From positions 336,867 to 400,866 of the forward strand of contig JAJHZJ010000578.1 of NCBI GenBank assembly GCA_023548195.1: a stretch of DNA of 64,000 nucleotides, read 5' to 3'. Origin of the DNA: Bettongia penicillata ogilbyi. Taxonomy: Eukaryota; Chordata; Mammalia; Diprotodontia; Potoroidae. The notes beneath the pieces were generated by a model. The model did not search any database. It was not told the origin of the DNA and saw only the letters and a program-made list of their open reading frames with translations. Of this stretch, positions 21,131 through 32,330 are shown piece by piece; position 1 is the stretch's first letter; every line of letters begins with the position of its first letter. A program made the translations under genes and the position numbers.

Positions 21131-21290
21131 AGAAATAGCATAGAATGTTAGCCAAAAGGCTGGCTTTAGTGTCAGGAGGAACTGGGTTCAAGCCTTGTCT
21201 CTAGCATCAATTAATTACTAGGGACTGTTCCATGCTCATGGGATACAAAGGCAGAAGAGAAACAAGTTGCTGATTTTACCTGTTAAGAAA
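21131..21290. mobile_element. SINE remnant plus L2 tail remnant
   Basis: 21137-21220 resembles the head of a MAR1/MIR-type SINE (ggctttagtgtcaggaggaactgggttcaagcc). 21225-21290 looks like a reversed L2 tail (catgctcatgggatacaaaggcagaag). Confidence 0.45.
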
Positions 21291-21344
21291 ATTCAATTCA
21301 AACAAAAAAAAAAACGGTGCCTGATTTATCATGTGTGTATCATC

Positions 21345-21470
21345 TTGTCATAGTTGCCCAAAGTTATGAGCTGGAAAGGTCAAAGGGTCTATTTGTGTCT
21401 GATGCAGAATTGGAATCTAGCTCTCCCTTATTCTGACCCTCTCTATCCAAGTCACCATGTCACCTTTCAT
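21345..21470 (-). mobile_element. MIR remnant
   Basis: gcccaaagttatgagctggaaagg, gcagaattggaatctagctctcc, tctatccaagtcaccatgtcacc. Confidence 0.45.
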
Positions 21471-22164
21471 TTCAATTTTAGTCTAATCAAAAGGTAGTTT
21501 GACTTTAAAGATTTTGATTTAGACATTTTTAATTTGTATTTCATTTACTTATACCTAGTAAAAGTGTCATTAAATTTATAATGGAAAAGGAACCCAGTAC
21601 AAACTTAGCCCAGCTATAATCTGTTAAAGTCTTGTTTTGCTGACTCTGACTTCCAGGAGAGATCTTCAGGCCCTTCAGGGACAACCTCCCTCCTTTTCTT
21701 TGATTGTGTTACTTTGCTTATGTTGAACTCTGGTGAGTCAGCTGTGCTGGAAGGTTTTGTGTTGTCTGTAAATACAGCCCAAGGTGAGAAAACACAGTAG
21801 GTAATCTGGGCAATAGCTATAATGACACATTCTGCATCATCACCCAAATGGGATATTTGGATGGTGTAACTCCTACCCTAATGAGAAAAGAGGCAGTGCT
21901 ATTGGCTTTTACTATGTCATAGTGAGTTACCCTCTGCTCTTTGAGGAAAGATTGTAACCTTATCCTAGGTCAGTTTTCCCACAAATGCCTTGTGTTGATC
22001 ATTGGGAAGATTGTGTGTGGTTTAATAAAAATCTGCATTTTGCCCCTTTGGTTAGTTATGACAACCCAAAGTTTGGGCCTTTCTGCTTTACCACTGGGTG
22101 CTGGTACAATATTGACCAATGGCTAACAATAGTAGTACCTAGGCCCAGGATTGGGGAGTTAGGA
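21471..22164. other. Unassigned DNA
   Basis: No repeat or exon recognised. Frames at 21614-21847 (minus) and 21941-22215 (plus) have no domain signature. Confidence 0.3.
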
Positions 22165-22226
22165 CATGTCCTCATTCAAGGGTGCTACAAGGCTCAAATA
22201 CAGGAATGGATGTAAAGTACTTAGCA
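22165..22226 (+). mobile_element. MIR-type SINE, left part, split by MAR1
   Basis: caaggctcaaatacaggaatggatgtaaagtacttagcaaaccttaaagagatac. It resumes at 22487 with agctacgtaaatgccagttgttagtg. Confidence 0.7.
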
Positions 22227-22486
22227 AACCTTAAAGAGATACATAGGGGCAGGTAGATGGTGCAGTGGATGGCACATCGGGCTAGGAATCAGGAAGACTC
22301 ATTTTCCTGAGTTCAAATCTAGATAGATCCAGATACTTCCTAGCTGTGTGACCCTGGGCAAGTCTGTTTGTTTCAGTTTCTTCATCTGTAAAATGAGCTG
22401 GAGAAGGAAATGGCAAACACTCCAGTATCTTTGCCAAGAAAACTCCAAATGGGGTCATGAAGAGTTGTACGTGACTTTACAACAAC
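22227..22486 (+). mobile_element. MAR1-type SINE nested in a MIR copy
   Basis: ggggcaggtagatggtgcagtgg, gagttcaaatctagatag, gtgtgaccctgggcaagtc, gagctggagaaggaaatggc, ccaagaaaactccaaatggggtcatgaagag, tail gactttacaacaacag. A degenerate repeat agag(a/c)tac(a/g)ta on the two sides is consistent with a decayed TSD. Confidence 0.85.
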
Positions 22487-22540
22487 AGAGAGCTACGTAA
22501 ATGCCAGTTGTTAGTGTTGTTTCTATTATTAGCCAATGGT
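22487..22540 (+). mobile_element. MIR-type SINE, right part
   Basis: Continuation of the copy begun at 22165. Confidence 0.65.
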
Positions 22541-23250
22541 TACCAGGTCTCCAGTCCGGTGATAATTTCATTCCCTATGCTTCCTATTGCACAGAAATAG
22601 TTTAGATTCCAGAGATTCACTCAATCATAAAGGAGTCATTTTATTGCTCACAGGACATGCTTTAGTGCTAAATCTGTCATACATAGTCCAAACTGCTGCA
22701 TTTCCTTTTGCTCCTTATAATTGGACTGGTTCATTACCTCTTGGGGGACAGGGCGGGGGGGCTTGTCATCTTCTGATACAACAAATCCAAGATATATCAT
22801 ATCTGTGAAGTCCAAAGACAATAGTGTAGGCTGAGAACAATTTAGAACATTAAATAATATGCTTTTACTTCCAAGAAGAAATCGCACCATAACTGATATA
22901 ATACTCTGTGTTGTATTTATTTATTTGTTTGTTTTGTGGGCAAAAGAATTGGGTACCTTTAGTTTTTGCTACTGAAAGTCATTTTACAATTACATTTATT
23001 GTGTAGTAGAAACAATACTGTTCGGGTCAAAATTTTATCAACCCAAATAAGTTGGAAATTGGAAGATGTGGATAAATCAGATTTCAATATCAATTGACAC
23101 CCAACAGTCCTACAGTAGATTTATTGTCTTCCAATTTTTGTGTCAGAGCCCATTGTCAAAGAAGACACTGGGATTTGGAGTCAGAGTGGCTCCTTTTGGT
23201 AAAGATGTCAGGATAATCTCATATATGGTTGTGTTGTGTGAATCCCACTC
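22541..23250. other. Unassigned DNA
   Basis: About 700 bp with no recognised family or gene. Confidence 0.3.
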
Positions 23251-23365
23251 ACTGGGGCATCAATGAAATCACTTTATCTTTGTAGACCTCAATTTCCTCA
23301 TTTGTAAAATGGGGATAAAATATCCCTTTTTAAACCATAAAGCACTATATAAATGTATTAATTTC
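23251..23365 (+). mobile_element. MIR-type SINE fragment
   Basis: gaaatcactttatctttgtagacctcaatttcctcatttgtaaaatggggataaa, then aaaccataaagcactatataaatg. Confidence 0.75.
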
Positions 23366-23559
23366 CATACATGAGGACACTGTCTGTCTTCAAAGAAATT
23401 CTTTTCCCTTTGCCAAGGAAGTATATTGATTTGCTTTATAAGAAGTGAAGAGTCAGGACCAAATTCAGTCTCTGAATATATCCTTAACTTCCAGTGGTAC
23501 AAACTTTATTTGAGAGACTAAAACTTAGCCTTGGCCTTTTCAGATCTGAGAGGTGAATA

Positions 23560-24160
23560 AATAGCCAAATCACCCCCAGCCTCTCCTCTTCAAGGCAGCC
23601 AGCTTCCTCTCAAACTAAAGGGGGAGGAGGATTATTTCTAGCAGGGCCCCTGGGTCTAGCATCAATATTTTTGTCATCACTAAGCAGAGACACTGGCAGC
23701 TGTGCATACTGCAAAAATGACTGTGCTCCAAGTAGCATATTTCCCATAAACACACAGAGCTGAGAACATTCAAAAACAGATGGAATGCCTGCTTAATGCT
23801 TGGATCAGATCACAGGGTCTTACATGTGGTTTTGTTATTGGAGACAATGATAGCAACATAAAAAGGAGCACTTGAGGGATTCTGTTCTCCCTAACATCTG
23901 TAGTTTCACTCATTTCCTTAATTTGACCAGACAGGATTTTTCAGGCAGCGAACAATAGGTGACAAGCATTATGGTGTTGGAGGTAGGCACTAATAAGGGC
24001 ATGGGAGACATAGAAATAACATGAGGGGTTTTATTAACAACTGTGGGCCGCTCAAGATTAATTGCATTTACAGGAAGTGCAAAGCGAGATTCATTTAATT
24101 CTCCATAAGTTTGGCCAGAATCAGGTCAGTTCACCTGATTACATTTTGCGGGCATGTTAT
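23560..24160. other. Repeat-free block, candidate conserved non-coding element
   Basis: About 600 bp without visible transposon sequence. It contains gattaattgcatttac (24057 region), cttaatttgaccag, caggtgacaag and cttaatgcttg. The mix of homeodomain-type and E-box-type sites in single-copy DNA is suggestive of an enhancer but is not proof. Confidence 0.25.
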
Positions 24161-24777
24161 TACTTTCCTAGTGGATCTGCTTTTTCCAAGTTGGCATCGC
24201 TCTTCTCCATAAGACCCTGAAATTACCAATTTCCCTAATGGAAAACAAAAGAAAAGAAAAGGCTAAGGGAGGCCATACCCAATTCTCCTTCACAGATTTA
24301 GCCTTGTGCCACAACTTTCTTATAAAAATATTGAAGTTGAAATTCCTACTAAACTTTCCTTTCATTTACAGTGGGGGGTTTTTTTCATCCTTGTGGGCCA
24401 AAGATGAACAATCAAGTAGCATCTCTATGAGTGCTTTAGAACTAATTCCAGCGGCAGACCATCCACTCATTCTGACATGAGACTTACAAGCTTTGAATTC
24501 CAGTGGCAAGAGCAGGTGAGGTTGATGTCATTTGTATGTGAGCCCCAGTACTTCTTAACTTGCTTTGAGGGTTTCCTTCTCCCTTCTGGTTATCATGGTA
24601 CAGACTAGGTTTAAATGAATAGCCTCATTTGATTTGCACAGGGTTTACAAATTAGTTAGAATCCCACAAAGTCATATGTAAACTAGAATGCAATGATCCT
24701 ATTGGTGACAACTGCATGGAATTAATAGTCTGTGATTGATGTATATGTGGGAAAATGTTCAGAGATTTGGGTAAATA
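24161..24777. other. Unassigned DNA
   Basis: No recognised repeat or gene; the 80-codon frame at 24238-24480 is unsupported. Confidence 0.3.
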
Positions 24778-25035
24778 CTTTCATTCACTCAACAAATACT
24801 TATTCAGCACCCACCATGGTACAAAGCCCAGTGTCAGAGGAGAGGGGAGATGCAAAGTTTACATAAAAGTTCCCTGATGGAGCTTGTAGTCTCATAAGTT
24901 AATGGCTATAATTCCAGATACTACACAAAAAATCAATCAATATCTTTTATTAAGTTTCTACTATGTATTTCTACTATGTATATATCTACTGATGTATTTA
25001 TTAAGTTTCTACTATGTATGCTGTTCTAAGCATCA
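24778..25035 (-). mobile_element. L2 3' end, with internal short duplication
   Basis: caacaaatacttattcagcacccaccatgg, gtacaaagcccagtgtcag, cctgatggagcttgtagtc is the reversed L2 end. Around 24946-25020 the motif ttattaagtttctactatgtat is present twice. Confidence 0.65.
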
Positions 25036-25079
25036 GGAAAACAAAAATCCATAAGTCTTGTTATCTTACTTGCCCATGT

Positions 25080-25310
25080 TCTCTAAGCTAAAGGTCTTGG
25101 ATCTTGCTATCACTGTACCCTTAGGACCACTAGGCCCTCCGTCTGCCCTGTGGCCTAACCCCCTATAAGTATTTTTCCCCAAGGTAGAAGATGAACTCCT
25201 TGATCATAAAGGCTATCTTTTTATATTGGTATCCCCAGAACTTAGCACAGCCCTTGGCGCTTAATAAGTTGTTAATAAATTTTTTTTTCATTCATTCATT
25301 CAAGACAAAA
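25080..25310 (+). mobile_element. L2 3' end
   Basis: aggtagaagatgaactccttgatcataaaggctat, ggtatccccagaacttagcacagccc, cttaataagttgttaataaa, and a cattcattcattc end. Confidence 0.75.
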
Positions 25311-25400
25311 ATGAAAAACAGACCCCACCCTCAAGGAGCCTATGTTCAATCATGTTTATATCCTATGACAAATGAATCAAAGAATTGCAAAACAAGTATT
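25303..25400 (-). mobile_element. L2 3' end in opposite orientation
   Basis: aaaacagaccccaccctcaaggagcctatgttc is the complement of an L2 tail, abutting the plus-strand L2 tail so that the two ends face each other. Confidence 0.55.
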
Positions 25401-25439
25401 GGAAAGCAATATGACAGAAAGTGGGCATAGAAAAATATT

Positions 25440-26350
25440 TTGCCCTATTTACCAAGAAAAAGTCAAAATGGATACATGACCTAGATATAAAGAGAGAAAT
25501 TACAAGAAAATTAGAACATGGAACATATTACTTATCATACTTATGGATAGACAATTTATGAACAAGAGACAGAGCAAAATTAGGTACAAATTTTATTATT
25601 TCAATTCCATTAAATTAAAAAGGGGCTGTACAAATAAACCAAATATAGCCAAGATAAAAAGGAAAGCAGAAAATTGGGGGGAGGGAATTTGTAGACAGTT
25701 TCTCAGATAAAGGTCCCATATCTAAAATATATAAAGAATTTGTCACATGTATAAGAATACAAGCCATTCCCCAATTGAATGATCAAAGGATATGAATAGG
25801 AAGTTTTCCAATGAAAAAATCAAAACAATTTATAGTCACATAAAAAATGCTCCAAATCACTCATTATTGATTAGAGAAACGCAAATTAAAACAATCTTGA
25901 GATGTCATTTTGTACTTACCAGATTAGCTAAAATGATTGAAGGGGAAAGTGACAAATGTTAGAGGGGATATGGAAAAATTGGGACACTAATTCATTGTTG
26001 GTGGAATTGTGAACTGATCTAACCATTTTGGAGAACAATCTGAAATTATACCCAAAGAGTTATTAAACTGTCTATACCCTTTGACCTAGCAATATCACTA
26101 CAAGGTCTATTTCCAAATATGATTAAGGAAAAAGGGGAAAAAACCCTATATGTTCTAAAAATGTTTATAGCAGCTCTCTTTGCGGTGGCAAAGATATAGA
26201 AACTGCAGGGAGGTCCATCAATTGAGGAATGGCTGAACAAGCTGCAGTATATGATTGCGATGAAATACTACTATTCTATAAGAAATGATGAGCTCAATGA
26301 TCTTAGAAAAACATGGAAAGATTTGCACAAAATAATGAAATATTGTTTGA
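25440..26350 (+). pseudogene. L1 ORF2 C-terminal remnant
   Basis: Recognisable ORF2p landmarks in broken frames: the segment before the cysteine-rich domain (gagaaacgcaaattaaaacaatc, 25875 area), ttggtggaattgtgaactgatc, and the end IEEWLNKLQYMIAMKYYY with SIRNDE (26218-26294). ORF2p supplies endonuclease and reverse transcriptase; those domains lie upstream and are absent here. Several stops and frameshifts. Confidence 0.8.
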
Positions 26351-26482
26351 AGAACCACTTTGAGCAAATAAGTCATTTTCACTATTGTAAGTACTCAAAG
26401 TAGCTATAAAGGACATATGAAGAAAGATGTTACCTGCATCCAGAGAAAGGATTGACAAATTGAAATATAGATAGAATAATTT

Positions 26483-26516
<34 letters not shown>

Positions 26517-26550
26517 CATATATATATGTATATATATATATATATATATG
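26483..26550. repeat. (CA)n(TA)n compound microsatellite
   Basis: About 10 ca units followed by ta-rich repeats up to about 26550, inside the L1 3' UTR. Confidence 0.95.
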
Positions 26551-26779
26551 CCTATTTGTGTTTAATGGTAGCCATCCTTTTGAAGGGAGGAAAGAAACAA
26601 AGGAAAAAAAAGAAATTTACCTTATAATTTGTTTTATATTTAAAAGTAATAGCAAGTTGTGCATGATAGATTTGCAGTTTCATGTGCAATCATATTTTTA
26701 TGTTATAGAAATGCTTGTTTTGTTCCATACATTAAAAATAAAATACATTTTTAAAAGTAATAAAATTCATCTAGAGGAT

Positions 26780-27700
26780 AGAAGGTGAAAAATCTTAAGA
26801 ATAACTTTTTTTAAAAAAGTAGAAAGGAATGGGACCCAGCAGTACCAGTAGCCAAATAAAAGATACTATTCAACAAAAACTTCTGGAAAAATTGTTTTTA
26901 GCACTCAAAGAAATCAGGTTTAGACCAGCAACTCAAATCATATACAACATAAGTATCCAAAGGGTTATGTGACTTGGATATAAAAAATTCACACCACACA
27001 CAAATTATAGGAGAAAGAAAATAAATCTGTATCATAGCTATGGATAGAGGAAGAGTTGTCTTTTGTTTGATTCTTAAGCATAGAGGGGATCACAGAAGAT
27101 AAAATTGCCAACAAAAAATGGGAAAGTTTTTGCACAAACAAAATAATGCACTTGAAATGCGAAAGGAATCAGTTAACTGGTGGAAATATTTGCAGCAAGT
27201 TTTGTGATAAAGATATCATTTCTAAGATGTATAAGCAACTGATTAAAATTGATAAGAATAAGAGCCATTTTCTAATAGATGAATGATAAAAGGACATGAA
27301 TAAGCAGTTCTAAAAGTTTGAAATTCAGACTATGAAGAATGCTATGAAAAAAATATTCCAAATCACTAATTATTAGAGAAATTTAAATTAAACAAACTCT
27401 GAAATTCTATCTCAATCTTGACCAAAACAGAAAGGAAGATGATAATTATTGGAAGGGCTGCAGGAAAATAAGCATGTTAATGTACTCTTGGTAGAGATTT
27501 CCAGCTATTCTGAAAAGTAATATTTTACACAATTGCACATGTATAACCTACGTCAGATTACTTACTATCTCAGAAAGGAGGGTGAGGAGGGAGGAAGGGA
27601 AGAATAGAATTAGGAACTCAAAACTTAAAAAAAATTAATGTTAAAAATCATTTTAACGTGTAATTAGGTATAGGACTGAAGTCATGAAATTAAAAAAAAA
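26780..27700 (+). mobile_element. Second, older L1 3' portion
   Basis: Diverged ORF2 end: ttgtgataaagatatcatttctaagatgtataagc, aagaataagagccattttctaatag, atgctatgaaaaaaatattccaaatcac. Then a 3' UTR of the gagggaggaagggaagaatag, aggaactcaaaact type. Part of the cysteine-rich end is deleted (about 27500-27560). It is in the same orientation as the copy at 25405-26765 and adjoins it. Confidence 0.75.
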
Positions 27701-27809
27701 TGAATGAATGAATTGCTATGTATGTATGTGTGCTTTATACACACTCTTTGACCTACAGATACTACTACTTTTTTGCTCTATACAAAAAAAAAAAAAGAAA
27801 AATAAGTCA

Positions 27810-27985
27810 TGCAACTCTTCTGCTAAAGAAGCTTCAGTGACTTTTTATTGTGACCCCTTTGGAGTCACAATTTAACTTCAGCCTACCTTTCCAGATATTC
27901 TACATTATCCTTCCTTAGGTACTCCAAGTTCCAGCAAAACTAGTTCACTTGCTATTCCCTATACATATTTCCACACTCACTGGGC
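27810..27985 (+). mobile_element. L2 fragment (ORF2 end)
   Basis: cttcagtgactttttattgtg, cagcctacctttccagatattctac, actccaagttccagcaaaactagttcacttgctattcc. Confidence 0.7.
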
Positions 27986-28664
27986 ACTATTAGTCCTCCA
28001 TATTTGCCAGGCTGGGCCAGATCACACTAAAAATAAAGATGGGGTTATTTCATCCCAGTGGATCTGCCTTCACTGGCCTCTAGAGCTGGGGGGAAGGACC
28101 TAAGAAAAAGTTTCCACAAGGAAACCAAACAATGGTGTTTATTAAACACCGAATCTGTGCTCTGCACTATCAGGCAGAAGGGTTTATCGGTCCATTCTGA
28201 TAAACAACATGAGAGACCTGTCAGAAGCTGAACATTAGGGGAACATAGTATGTTTCCAGCTTGGAGGATAAAATGAGTGTGAATAGAAAGGGGAGGATCA
28301 AAGATATCAGAAATGGTTTTTATGTTCCCTTGACCTTGTTACAAAATATCTCCCGCGCTCTTCATCTACCACTTTCAACTCTTCCCTCGCCAGCTCCTTT
28401 TAGCAAACAGCCAAGATGATTTAGTATTCAGTTCAACTTCAGCAATGAAAGGACATTTCTTGTACATGTGAAAATTAATTAAATTTTGTAGTATTGCATA
28501 CTAAATTATTAAGGCCTTAAAGCAATGTAACTCTTATTTTTCTATCTCACCGTCCTTGATGGAATTTATAATAATCTATTCCAAATCTTTCTGTTGATTT
28601 CTCCTCTCCTTTTTTTCTTATTAGAGTAATGGTAAACATGTTTAAAGGAGAAAAAGACTGCTGA
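27986..28664. other. Unassigned DNA
   Basis: Apart from a possible L2 tail remnant near 28133-28180 (tgtttattaaacaccgaatctgtg), nothing is recognised. Confidence 0.3.
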
Positions 28665-28905
28665 CATTAGGCAAACCTCTACTCTCAGAGAGCTTATAAT
28701 CTCTTTAGGAAGACAAATATATGCAAAAAGTGAAAAAAATAAACAGTCTAAGTCAAACTATAATCAAGTGTTCAATTACACAATATAATTATGCTGTGAA
28801 GGGATTCAGAGAAGGAAGGAATCAATCCTGACTGAGGCACTCCAGGGAGGCTTCAGGAAAGCGATAGTACTTATGAGAGGACTTAAAAAAAAAGGGAAAA
28901 CCATA
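28665..28905 (-). mobile_element. L2 3' region
   Basis: cctctactctcagagagcttataatctc, gctgtgaagggattcagagaagg, cactccagggaggcttcaggaaagc. Confidence 0.65.
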
Positions 28906-29186
28906 GCAGAGATATGTTTCAACCAGCTTATCTGGACTCACTAGCTAATTGTTAAATTTTTAATGTTAGTATTCACACCTCAGAATCAAAATCAAAGCTA
29001 CAAATTAGGGCTTAATTTGTTTTTATTGATTTTCTAAACTTAAGAAAGTGACAGAGAAAATGTTAATATTAGAGACTAAATTTTGAGGTGTTTCATGCAT
29101 TTTTGGAGAGCCTGTTGTTAAATATTTATGAACATCCCTCTAGATATGGGCAGGAGAGTGAACCATATGCCAGAGAACAGCAAAAC
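28906..29186. other. Unassigned DNA
   Basis: No feature recognised. Confidence 0.3.
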
Positions 29187-29365
29187 TATGGAGCAGAGCC
29201 AAGATGGCAGAGAAAAGGCAGAGACTCACTTGAGCTCTTCCCTAAACCTCTCCAAACAACTTAAAATGATGCCTCAAAATAAATTCTAGAAAGCAGAACA
29301 TACAAGAGGTTGGAATGAAACAATTTTCCTGCCCAGAACAACTTAGAAAGTCAGCAGAAAAGTAT
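29187..29365 (+). mobile_element. L1 5' UTR fragment, 3'-truncated
   Basis: Starts ggagcagagccaagatggcag, continues ctcttccctaaacctctccaaac and atgatgcctcaaaataaattc, the same 5' UTR type as the minus-strand composite at 16918. Sequence after about 29365 is not L1, so only the 5' end is left. That is the reverse of the usual 5' truncation. Confidence 0.75.
29199..29207 (+). promoter_or_regulatory. YY1-like motif at L1 5' end
   Basis: CCAAGATGG 12 bases from the element start. Confidence 0.6.
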
Positions 29366-29459
29366 AACTTTAGAATATCTAACTTCTACCTTAGATTGTC
29401 CAGAATCTTAACTCTTACAACCATGTACAAGGCAGAAAAGGAAGAAACAGGAACAAGAT

Positions 29460-29640
29460 ACAGAGCTGGAAAAGGTCTCAGGGTAGTCCAACCCACCACC
29501 TTATTTTATGGATGAGGAAGTCAAAGACTCAGGGGTGATAAATTAGTTGCTTAGGGTTGAAGGGTAGAAGAGTTTCAAACCAAGATTTGAACCTGATTCT
29601 TCACCCAGTGTACTTGCCACTGTAGCATGGAGGGATACAA
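29460..29640 (-). mobile_element. MIR-superfamily SINE remnant
   Basis: gagctggaaaaggtctcagggtagtccaaccc, tatggatgaggaagtcaaag, gatttgaacctgattcttcacc. Confidence 0.55.
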
Positions 29641-30234
29641 AAAAATATCCCTCAACTGACATAAACCATGGGAAAATGTGAGGGGAACCATGATCTTTTA
29701 ACTGTTTTATCTAGGAAAGCTGATAGAAACAAACTAATAAGCTAAATTTGTTTGATTTTCTACCTCCTAAGGGGTCTTTGTCAGGACATTCAGCTCTTAG
29801 AAGAAGTTAGTAACTTTGGGTATTCAGATGTCCTCTGCCAAATAGTCATCCTGGAAGGTTGTTCAGGCCCATTTTCAAAAGCCAGAGCTTCCTCAGCAAG
29901 GCCCATTTCTTTGCCTCACCGAGTAATGACAATTAGCAAAGTTTTTAGTAGAAGCAGCATTTGTAAGGTAGGGCTCATTAATCACTGTGAATAACTTTGG
30001 AGAACAAAGAGGTAATAACTGTGTAAAGTGGGAGATGAAGATGTCCAGGGACCCAGAAAACATTCACAGGGAAGGCTGGAAGCAGGGCCTGCTTATTCTA
30101 GTTTCCACACGGACTCTAATAGCCCTGTTCACTATGACATCCTCCTGGAATTTTAGAAAAGCACACTTATCTTTCATTGGTTTGTTCCCCTTTGTAATCC
30201 TACTGTGGACCACTGGGGGCTCTTTCCTGAATAT
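29641..30234. other. Unassigned DNA
   Basis: The 137-codon frame at 29987-30400 starts here and runs into L2 sequence. It shows a hydrophobic run but no recognised domain, so it is not called as a gene. Confidence 0.3.
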
Positions 30235-30870
30235 CTCTGTGTCCTTGACATGTATATTCCTGATCTCAGTTTATCTGCCCCTTAACCTCAACTCACCTGT
30301 GGTAATAGCGCTCATTCCTTCCTCATTTCTGCTTCCTTGGATTGCTCATTTCCTTGAAAACTCAGCAAAATTGCCATTTCCTATAGAAGACCTTTCTTAA
30401 ACCCTCAGCAATTCACAAGCAGCTGGGTGGAGCAGTGGATAGAGTGACTGGTTTAGAGTCAGGAAGACTCCTCTTCCTGAGTTCAAATCTGGTCTCAGAC
30501 ACTTATTAGTTGGGTGACACTGGGCAACTCGTTTAACTCTGTATGCCTAAGTTTCCTCATCACAAAATGAGCTGGAAAAGAAAATGTCAAACCACTCCAG
30601 TATCTCTGCCAGGAAAACCCCTAAATGGAAGTCATAAGATCTGAAATGACTGAACTAGTACCTCATTACAAAAAATCACTTCATATCTTTTGTATAAATT
30701 TTGCATCTACTTATGTATATATGAATGGATTATGTATGCATTTGCATATACTTTGCACAGACGTGTGTGTATATTGTCTTCCTTGAAAGAATGGAAGCTT
30801 CTTGAGAGCAGGTTCTGTTTCATTTTTAACCCATCACAGTGCCTGACACAAAAAATGTTTCTGTATTAAA
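30235..30870 (+). mobile_element. L2 3' region with nested SINE
   Basis: ttgccatttcctatagaagacctttcttaaaccc precedes the MAR1 copy, and gaatggaagcttcttgagagcaggttctg, cccatcacagtgcctgacac follow it. Together they are one L2 3' end. Confidence 0.7.
30418..30655 (+). mobile_element. MAR1-type SINE nested in L2
   Basis: agcagctgggtggagcagtgg, gagttcaaatctggtctcag, gagctggaaaagaaaatgtc, ccaggaaaacccctaaatgg, tctgaaatgactgaact. Confidence 0.9.
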
Positions 30871-31385
30871 AGGAGGAGCCAACAAAGCTTTGTCACTGAT
30901 TAGTATCTCTCTGCCTTTCACATCAGAAGTAGGAAACCAATTTGAAGCACTTGAGCATGACACTACCTCTCTAGAAAAATTCTGGGGCTTTTTATGGTCC
31001 CATAGATGCTCTAAGAGTTGAACTATGATGGGCAGCCTCAAGAAGTAGACTATGTTAGTATATGGAAAAGCCCTAGAAAGGGGAATTCAACCAATAGATC
31101 TATCATATAAGTAATGTAGGCACTTGGCAAGTAGTTCTAACATAGAGGTTTGACACTTTGCCTTGGCAGAATATATATGACCCAGCTATTTCCTACACTA
31201 AGTATGGGACTGGAAACCTGCAACTTGGCACATTGAAGTAAAGGGACAGCTTCTCCAGAGATCTATCCTACCAATATCCAAAGATCATGACACTGTGTAT
31301 CCTAGATTCCAAGTTATAGGTTCCATCTGTAGCCTTGCTTTGGTGGTAACTATGATTCGGATCCTATATACTCTATTCCCTGTAA
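30871..31385. other. Unassigned DNA
   Basis: No repeat or exon recognised. Confidence 0.3.
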
Positions 31386-31439
31386 ATCCTAGAAAAATCC
31401 ATGTTCCTTCTTCCCTTGTCCATCTTCTTTTTGTACTTC

Positions 31440-31807
31440 CTTTTCCATTAGTCCAATTTTCCTTTTGAATTCTTTCATGAATTCTTTTTTCATATTTTTA
31501 AAATTTGTCAGTTTTTCTTCTACTTCCCTAATTTGGCTTTTAAAATCCTTCTTGAGCTCTTCTAAAATGCTCTTTGGGCTTGAGACCAGTTCACAGTCCC
31601 TTCTGAAGTTTCAGATGGGAGTATAGTCTCAATGCATCCCTCTTTGGTAGTCGTGTTTTGGTCCTTGTCCCCATAGAAAGATTCTGTGATCTTATCTTTT
31701 CTGGTTTGCTTCTTGCTTATGATGATCGCCCTCTTCCTGACTTTTAAAGTAAATCTCTGCTTCTGGGGCACAGTGGGGCTCTGTCCCACCATTCTTGAGC
31801 TTAGCAC
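31440..31807 (-). pseudogene. L1 ORF1 N-terminal remnant
   Basis: Encodes the disordered N-terminus and the beginning of the coiled coil of an ORF1p lineage different from the one at 46089: it has the SESF-like charged N-terminus, NTTTKEGCIET and then heptads. There is one stop at the end of the 81-codon frame; the coiled coil continues in another frame. Confidence 0.65.
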
Positions 31808-32314
31808 TTGAGATTTTATGCTGGTTCTTTCAGTTAGAGGCTAGAATGCTGTGGCTTACCAGGAGTTGAGCTGGCTGATGTGCCAAAGCAGAGCAGGTGA
31901 AATCTTTCTCAGTTTTCCCAGAGTTACCCTGGAGATAGCTGTGTTAAGTGTGGGGGAGGGGTGGTCTGGCCATAGGAGGTCTCCTCTCCTGAGCACAGGC
32001 AGGTTCAGTGGTTAGTGAACTTGTGTTGAGGCACGCCTGGGGTCCTGGTGTTGACGATTGCAGGCTCCACCCCTGAGGCTCAGGATCTCGTCCTGGGGTT
32101 CACTGAGGTGGGACTGTCTGGGACATCTCCAGTCCTGCACTGGTCCCTTTCAGCTACAGCAAGACAGATCCCCGTTTGTGATTTTCCAAGCTTCACAGAC
32201 TAAGAGATTGGCCTTTCAGCTGACCCCACTGTTCCAGGATTTTTCCCGGGAAAATATTCTATAGGTTTTTCAAGGTCAACAAGGGGAGGGGTAGAGCATT
32301 TACTGATCACTCTG

Positions 32315-32323
32315 CCATCTTGG
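32315..32323 (-). promoter_or_regulatory. YY1-like motif at inner L1 5' end
   Basis: Minus-strand CCAAGATGG at the start of the ORF1-bearing L1 5' UTR. Confidence 0.6.
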
Positions 32324-32330
32324 CTCCTGG

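Larger units (their letters stand above)
25405..26765 (+). mobile_element. L1 3' portion (ORF2 end and 3' UTR)
   Basis: A 5'-truncated L1 of about 1.36 kb: the last part of ORF2, a (CA)n(TA)n array in the 3' UTR, then aatcatatttttatgttatagaaatgcttg and a tail with attaaaaataaaatac. The 3' UTR type matches the fragment at 1311-1690. Confidence 0.85.
31390..32330 (-). mobile_element. L1 5' end: 5' UTR and ORF1 N-terminal half
   Basis: On the minus strand it begins ccaggagccaagatggcag, has a GC-richer 5' UTR of about 500 bp, then a decayed ORF1: the frame at 31807-31562 includes SKKQTRKDKITESF, ETSEGTVNWSQ, and is followed after a frame change by a coiled-coil segment (gaagaaaaactgacaaattt, ggaaaattggactaatgg). 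It stops abruptly near 31390 without ORF2 or poly(A). Confidence 0.75.

Noticed and set aside
29987..30400. 137-codon plus-strand frame with hydrophobic stretch
   Set aside because: The second half is L2 3' sequence. No family resemblance, no splice or promoter context.
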